From CAZYJD01 sp964647785 (GTDB taxonomy: Bacteria; Bacteroidota; Bacteroidia; NS11-12g; UBA9320), in assembly GCA_964647785.1 (NCBI GenBank), contig CAZYJD010000074.1, positions 1 to 9,903 of the forward strand: a DNA stretch of 9,903 bases, written 5' to 3'. Within the stretch, counting starts at the first letter, position 1. Every line of letters begins with the position of its first letter. The notes beneath the pieces were generated by a model. The model saw only the letters and a list, made by a program, of their open reading frames with translations, did not search any database and had not been told where the DNA came from. Positions 6,099 to 9,903 of the stretch are shown piece after piece. A program made the translations under genes and the position numbers.

Positions 6099-9000
6099 AT
6101 GAAGAAATACTTACTACTGGTACTTGTAGCTTTATCAAATGCTACGGTGAACGCCCAAACGGCTGATCAATTGTTGGAGAGGGCCTTGGCTGAAAAGCAT
6201 GAATTATTGGAACATCTCAGCGAGTTCAAACTGCAAAGAGAGGTTCAAAATGGACATTTGGGCGTACGACACCTTTATTTTCAACAGGCTTATGCCGGTG
6301 TTTCAATCAGGCATGCGGTGGCTGATTTGCACGTGAATCAACAAGGAGAAATGGTTGCATTTCACGAGTCCTTTATAGCCCATCAGCTCCGCGCCTCAGA
6401 TTGTAGCCCGCTGATTTCAGCAGGTGATGCTTTTCATTCGGCGGCAGAACACCTTGAATTTGGTTATGAAAGCCGTTTTGGTGAGCAATTGTTCAAAATG
6501 AATGAGCAAGGTGTTTGGATCCTGAAAGATGCCTCTCTTTCATCTGAAGCAATTACTGCAAGACCGGAATTTATCTTGGTGGATAAAGAATTGAAACTGC
6601 ATTGGAAAATACATTGGCATTTTCCTGCAGGGGCACATGTCTATTCTATTTACATCGATGCAAATGATGGCGTTGTAACCGAGCTGGTAGATGAAGTGAT
6701 TTCTTGCAACTTTGGCCCGCATGCACATGCCCCGAAGTCGACAACCGTTCCGCGAGGAATGTTTGCTTTGGAGGGAGCTAAAACCGCCGCAAACCCCAGC
6801 TATCGGGTGCTCCCTATTCCTTTTGAATCACCCAATCACGGAAGTTTTAGCTTGTTGAGTGATCCGTCTGACTCGCTTTCATCTCCTTTCGGTTGGCATG
6901 ATATCAATGGCACAGCGGGCGAAGAATACACCATTACGCGCGGGAATAACGTTTATTCCCGCGAGGATAAAGATGCCAACAATACGGGAGGCTACAGCCC
7001 TGACGGAGGCTCCAGCCTTGTATTTGACTACCCCTACAAGAATGAAAAGCGCGATGCATTGTATGAGGATGCAGCCATAACCAACCTCTTTTACATGAAC
7101 AATATCATGCACGATGTGTGGTACCATTATGGTTTCGATGAGGAGAGTGGCAATTTTCAGCAAAACAATTACGGAAGGGGAGGCGTAGATGCAAAAGGAG
7201 CTGATTTTGTTGTTGCCGAAGCCAGGGATGGAAGCGGCACCAATAACGCAAACTTTTTCACCCCGAATGACGGGCAAAGTGGGCGTATGCAGATGTTTCT
7301 GTGGACCACCAATGCTGCGAGCGATTTGCTTCATGTGCTCTCACCACCGGCAGCAGAAGGTGACTATGCTGCTGCCAACGCTGCTTTTGGTCCTCAGCTT
7401 TCCACCACCCCAATACAAGCTGATTTGGTAGAAGTGAATGATGGTACTGCCAATGCAAATCGCGGATGCTCTGCTTTGCAAAACGCTGCGCAAGTGAAAG
7501 GAAAGATTGCGTTGGTAGAGCGTGGAGGATGTAATTTTACGGTGAAAGTTCAGAATGCCCAGGATGCGGGAGCCATTGCCGTTATTGTGGTGAATAACCA
7601 AGCCGGATCTCCCATTACTATGGGGGGAAGCTCTTCAAGCATCAATATACCTTCCATCCATATCGCTCAGGATGATGGCACAAAAATTTTAGATGTAATG
7701 ACCAAAGAGGTGGTAAGAGCATCGCTCTATGACAGCTCTTCGGTGAACAACATTGTGTTCGGAAGTGATTTCGACAATGGAATCATTGCCCATGAATACG
7801 GCCATGGCATCAGCAATCGTCTCACTGGTGGTCCTCTCAACTCATCCTGCCTGCAAAATCAAGAACAAGCAGGTGAAGGTTGGAGTGACTTTTTCACCCT
7901 TGTGATGACCCATCGGCCTACAGATCAACCGGATGCACCTAGAGGGATAGGCACCTATGTGCGCAACCAACCAACCAGTGGAGGTGGCATTCGGCCCTAT
8001 CCTTATACCAGAAATATGTCGGTTAATCCTGCGACTTACGACAACATCAAAACTTTTAGCGTGCCGCATGGCGTAGGCTCGGTGTGGTGCAGTATGTTGT
8101 GGGATATGTACTGGAACATGATCGATGAATACGGTTATGATCCGGATATTTACGAAGGTGAAGGAGGGAACAACATGGCCATGCAATTGGTGATGGATGG
8201 TTTGAAGTTGCAGCCTTGCAATCCTGGTTTCACAGATAGTCGCGATGCCATTCTGCTCGCAGATCGGCTGAGGTATGGCGGAAAAAACCAAAAGCTGATT
8301 TGGGAAACCTTTGCCCGAAGAGGATTGGGTCTAGGGGCCGATCAGGGTTCCACCAATAGCCGAAGCGATGGTGTTCAGGCTTTTGATGTGCCCACTTGGT
8401 TGGAAAACCAGATCTATGTGGAGAAATATGCCCCTGAGAGGGTGCCCGCTGGTACATTTTTTAGCTATCGCATCAAGGGAACCAACCTTACCTTGCAAAC
8501 ACAGTATGATATTGTACTAACTGATACATTGGATCCGGCACTAAGTGTGAATGAATCGAGTTTACCGCCCTCGGTTGTATGGCAGAATGGAGTGATTCGT
8601 ATGACTGCGGACAGTCTGCTATCTGGTGATTCAATGATTATGGAGTTTGAGGTGGCAGTAATGAACCCTACCACCTATAGCGTTCTGAGTTTTGTTGATG
8701 ATATGGAGGCAGACAGCAGCAGCTGGCAGGTGCTCAGTGAAAATGGTAGCAATAGCTGGTCAATCGATACATTTCTCGCTTATTCAGGCAAGCAAAGCTG
8801 GTTCGTTCAGAACATTGGCACCCAAAGCGACCAGTCATTGGTGCACGAATTTGTTTTGAATGGCGAAAAACCGGCCATGGTATTCCACCATTGGTTTGAT
8901 ACCGAAGATGGATGGGATGGTGGTGTGGTTGAAATTCGTGTAAAGGGTTCTTCTATTTGGAACGATGCTTCTTCACTATTTATTCATGGTGGTTACAACC

Positions 9001-9551
9001 AGCAAATCCAGACCAATCCTGCAAGTAATATTAGTGATCGTAAAGCTTTTAGTGGTAAAAGCAATGGCTGGCTTAAATCTGTTCTCTCATTGGAGACATA
9101 CAAAGGCAAGGAGGTGGAACTTCGTTTCCGTTTCGTAAGCGATGGAGCACAGGATGGGGTAGGCTGGTACATCGATGATGTGGAATTGGTGGATGAATTA
9201 TATGCCATTAACAACATTGCCCATTCATCGGGGCGTGACATGAAGGTGAAATCCAGCAATGAAGTTTTTACCATGATCGATCTCAATGAAGCATTGGGCA
9301 TGCAAGACTTGTATGCTTCTTTGCATCTGCAGCTGTATCCGAATCCTTTCCGTGAACAAATTCAGGTGTTCAGTGGTCAGAATGCACCATTGAACTATGA
9401 GTTGATGGACATGCTTGGTAAAACAGTGCTCAATGGTGAATTGAAGCAGGGCTTGAATACCATCGCCACCAGCAACCTACCAGCCGGGACTTATATTTTC
9501 AGGGCCGGACATGAAAAAGGACAGGAAGTTCTGAAGCTGATCAAATGGTAA
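6099..9551 (+). CDS. T9SS-dependent M36 (fungalysin) family metallopeptidase with PA insert
   Basis: 1150 residues, secreted zinc endopeptidase. In order: signal peptide (1-19, cut at VNA-Q); fungalysin/thermolysin propeptide (about 40-95) and PepSY-like stretch (about 164-194), which normally keep the enzyme inactive; M36 catalytic domain from about 260, interrupted by a protease-associated (PA) domain (about 425-535, IALVERGGCNFTVKV); then the zinc site HEYGH (565-569) and EGWSDFF with the expected third ligand E593. After about 770 come a DUF11-like beta domain (about 769-861), a MAM/jelly-roll-like domain (about 865-1033, opening FVDDMEADSSSWQV and closing GVGWYIDDVELVD), and a type A T9SS sorting domain (about 1076-1150, YPNPF at its start, AGTYIFRA and VLKLIKW at its end). 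The last domain targets the protein through the type IX system for cleavage and surface attachment or release. It has seven Cys, all outside the signal peptide. GGAAAG lies 13 nt before the ATG as a weak Shine-Dalgarno. Confidence 0.95.
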   Translation: MKKYLLLVLVALSNATVNAQTADQLLERALAEKHELLEHLSEFKLQREVQNGHLGVRHLYFQQAYAGVSIRHAVADLHVNQQGEMVAFHESFIAHQLRASDCSPLISAGDAFHSAAEHLEFGYESRFGEQLFKMNEQGVWILKDASLSSEAITARPEFILVDKELKLHWKIHWHFPAGAHVYSIYIDANDGVVTELVDEVISCNFGPHAHAPKSTTVPRGMFALEGAKTAANPSYRVLPIPFESPNHGSFSLLSDPSDSLSSPFGWHDINGTAGEEYTITRGNNVYSREDKDANNTGGYSPDGGSSLVFDYPYKNEKRDALYEDAAITNLFYMNNIMHDVWYHYGFDEESGNFQQNNYGRGGVDAKGADFVVAEARDGSGTNNANFFTPNDGQSGRMQMFLWTTNAASDLLHVLSPPAAEGDYAAANAAFGPQLSTTPIQADLVEVNDGTANANRGCSALQNAAQVKGKIALVERGGCNFTVKVQNAQDAGAIAVIVVNNQAGSPITMGGSSSSINIPSIHIAQDDGTKILDVMTKEVVRASLYDSSSVNNIVFGSDFDNGIIAHEYGHGISNRLTGGPLNSSCLQNQEQAGEGWSDFFTLVMTHRPTDQPDAPRGIGTYVRNQPTSGGGIRPYPYTRNMSVNPATYDNIKTFSVPHGVGSVWCSMLWDMYWNMIDEYGYDPDIYEGEGGNNMAMQLVMDGLKLQPCNPGFTDSRDAILLADRLRYGGKNQKLIWETFARRGLGLGADQGSTNSRSDGVQAFDVPTWLENQIYVEKYAPERVPAGTFFSYRIKGTNLTLQTQYDIVLTDTLDPALSVNESSLPPSVVWQNGVIRMTADSLLSGDSMIMEFEVAVMNPTTYSVLSFVDDMEADSSSWQVLSENGSNSWSIDTFLAYSGKQSWFVQNIGTQSDQSLVHEFVLNGEKPAMVFHHWFDTEDGWDGGVVEIRVKGSSIWNDASSLFIHGGYNQQIQTNPASNISDRKAFSGKSNGWLKSVLSLETYKGKEVELRFRFVSDGAQDGVGWYIDDVELVDELYAINNIAHSSGRDMKVKSSNEVFTMIDLNEALGMQDLYASLHLQLYPNPFREQIQVFSGQNAPLNYELMDMLGKTVLNGELKQGLNTIATSNLPAGTYIFRAGHEKGQEVLKLIKW
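6939..6963 (+). repeat. Perfect 11-bp inverted repeat inside the M36 peptidase gene
   Basis: CGCGGGAATAA (6939-6949), a CGT loop, then TTATTCCCGCG (6953-6963), with every base paired. It codes for the TRGNNVYSRE part of the early catalytic domain. The hairpin is GC-rich at its base and not followed by a T tract, so it is not an intrinsic terminator. A role in mRNA structure or protein binding is possible, but chance from codon choice is not excluded. Confidence 0.8.
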
Positions 9552-9554
9552 AGC

Positions 9555-9903
9555 ATGGGGCGGTTTGTACGATTGCTGCTGACTGCCGTTCTTTTTTCCT
9601 TCCTTGTTCTGCTTGAACAAAAAGCAGCGGACTGGGCTTACTTTAATTGCGGATGGCATATGGAGGCTGTCTGGAACTTCGCCATACTCCTTAATGCATT
9701 CTTGATTCTTCCTGCGCTCTGGGGAAAATATATACCGGCATGTTCAGCACTTTTGGCACTGGCACTGCTATTGGTTCCTCATCAGTGGTACATGAAGCAA
9801 AAACTGCATGCCCTAAAAACTGAAGGTCAAGAGGTTTTGAATTATTTATCAAATGAATTAGAGGCAAGCTCCGTACTACCTGTCGATCTGAAGCGCTATT
9901 CCT
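9555..9903 (+). CDS. Hypothetical multi-pass membrane protein, N-terminal part (3' truncated)
   Basis: An open frame of 116 codons starts with ATG 3 nt after the peptidase stop codon and runs off the right edge without a stop. Three hydrophobic segments are visible (residues about 4-20, 38-56 and 60-75), the first preceded by MGRFVR with two arginines. A polar stretch follows (KQKLHALKTEGQEVLNYL, about residues 81-98) that could begin a soluble or helical domain. I do not recognise the family. The close spacing suggests it is translated from the same mRNA as the peptidase and redox genes. Whether the first segment is a signal anchor or a true membrane helix cannot be decided, and the C-terminal part is outside the window. 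Confidence 0.7.
   Translation, partial: MGRFVRLLLTAVLFSFLVLLEQKAADWAYFNCGWHMEAVWNFAILLNAFLILPALWGKYIPACSALLALALLLVPHQWYMKQKLHALKTEGQEVLNYLSNELEASSVLPVDLKRYS

Noticed and set aside
6939..6963. Hairpin in the M36 gene as an intrinsic terminator
   Set aside because: No T tract follows on either strand, and it lies in the middle of an intact coding region.
6879..7334. 151-codon minus-strand frame opposite the M36 peptidase, and a similar one at 7842-8291
   Set aside because: Both are antisense to conserved M36 coding sequence and show no family features or plausible start signals.
1..9903. CRISPR array, insertion sequence, phage or defence island
   Set aside because: No regularly spaced repeats, transposase, integrase or terminal inverted repeats were seen, and the genes are ordinary chromosomal functions.

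Overview
The window looks like a chromosomal segment from a member of the Bacteroidota, probably close to the flavobacteria or cytophagas. The signs are a secreted protease with a C-terminal type IX secretion (T9SS) sorting domain, a TonB-dependent receptor of the kind common in that phylum, promoter-like TAnnTTTG elements and A-rich translation starts without strong Shine-Dalgarno sequences. A run of 10 N at 5144-5153 indicates a draft scaffold or metagenome assembly.

Layout. The left end (1-2098, plus) is the C-terminal barrel of a TonB-dependent receptor, cut by the window edge and closed by an intrinsic terminator at 2123-2146. Facing it on the minus strand is an apparent transcription unit read from about 4902 down to 2152. 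It consists of a Bacteroidota-type promoter, the RNase P RNA gene rnpB (about 4866-4496), a sigma-54-dependent NtrC-family response regulator whose ATG lies only about 14 nt beyond the RNase P RNA, and a Sua5/TsaC threonylcarbamoyl-AMP synthase whose ATG overlaps the regulator's stop codon. Two of its three products act on tRNA: RNase P in 5' processing, Sua5 in t6A37 modification.

A 136-nt divergent intergenic region (4867-5002) then leads into a tightly packed plus-strand cluster. It contains a thioredoxin-fold lipoprotein whose active site is hidden by the N gap, a CxxC peroxiredoxin-like exported protein (4-nt overlap), a 1150-residue T9SS-dependent M36 (fungalysin) metallopeptidase with a PA-domain insert (4-nt gap), and the start of a multi-pass membrane protein (3-nt gap) that runs off the right edge. 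Three of these four proteins carry clear export signals, so the cluster probably works in the envelope or outside the cell. Whether the two redox proteins serve the protease is inference.

I see no mobile element, CRISPR array, tRNA or rRNA, and no convincing new defence or other unknown system. The observations most worth checking are the rnpB-regulator junction, the missing active site in the N gap, the alternative P1 pairing of the RNase P RNA, and a perfect 11-bp hairpin inside the protease gene.
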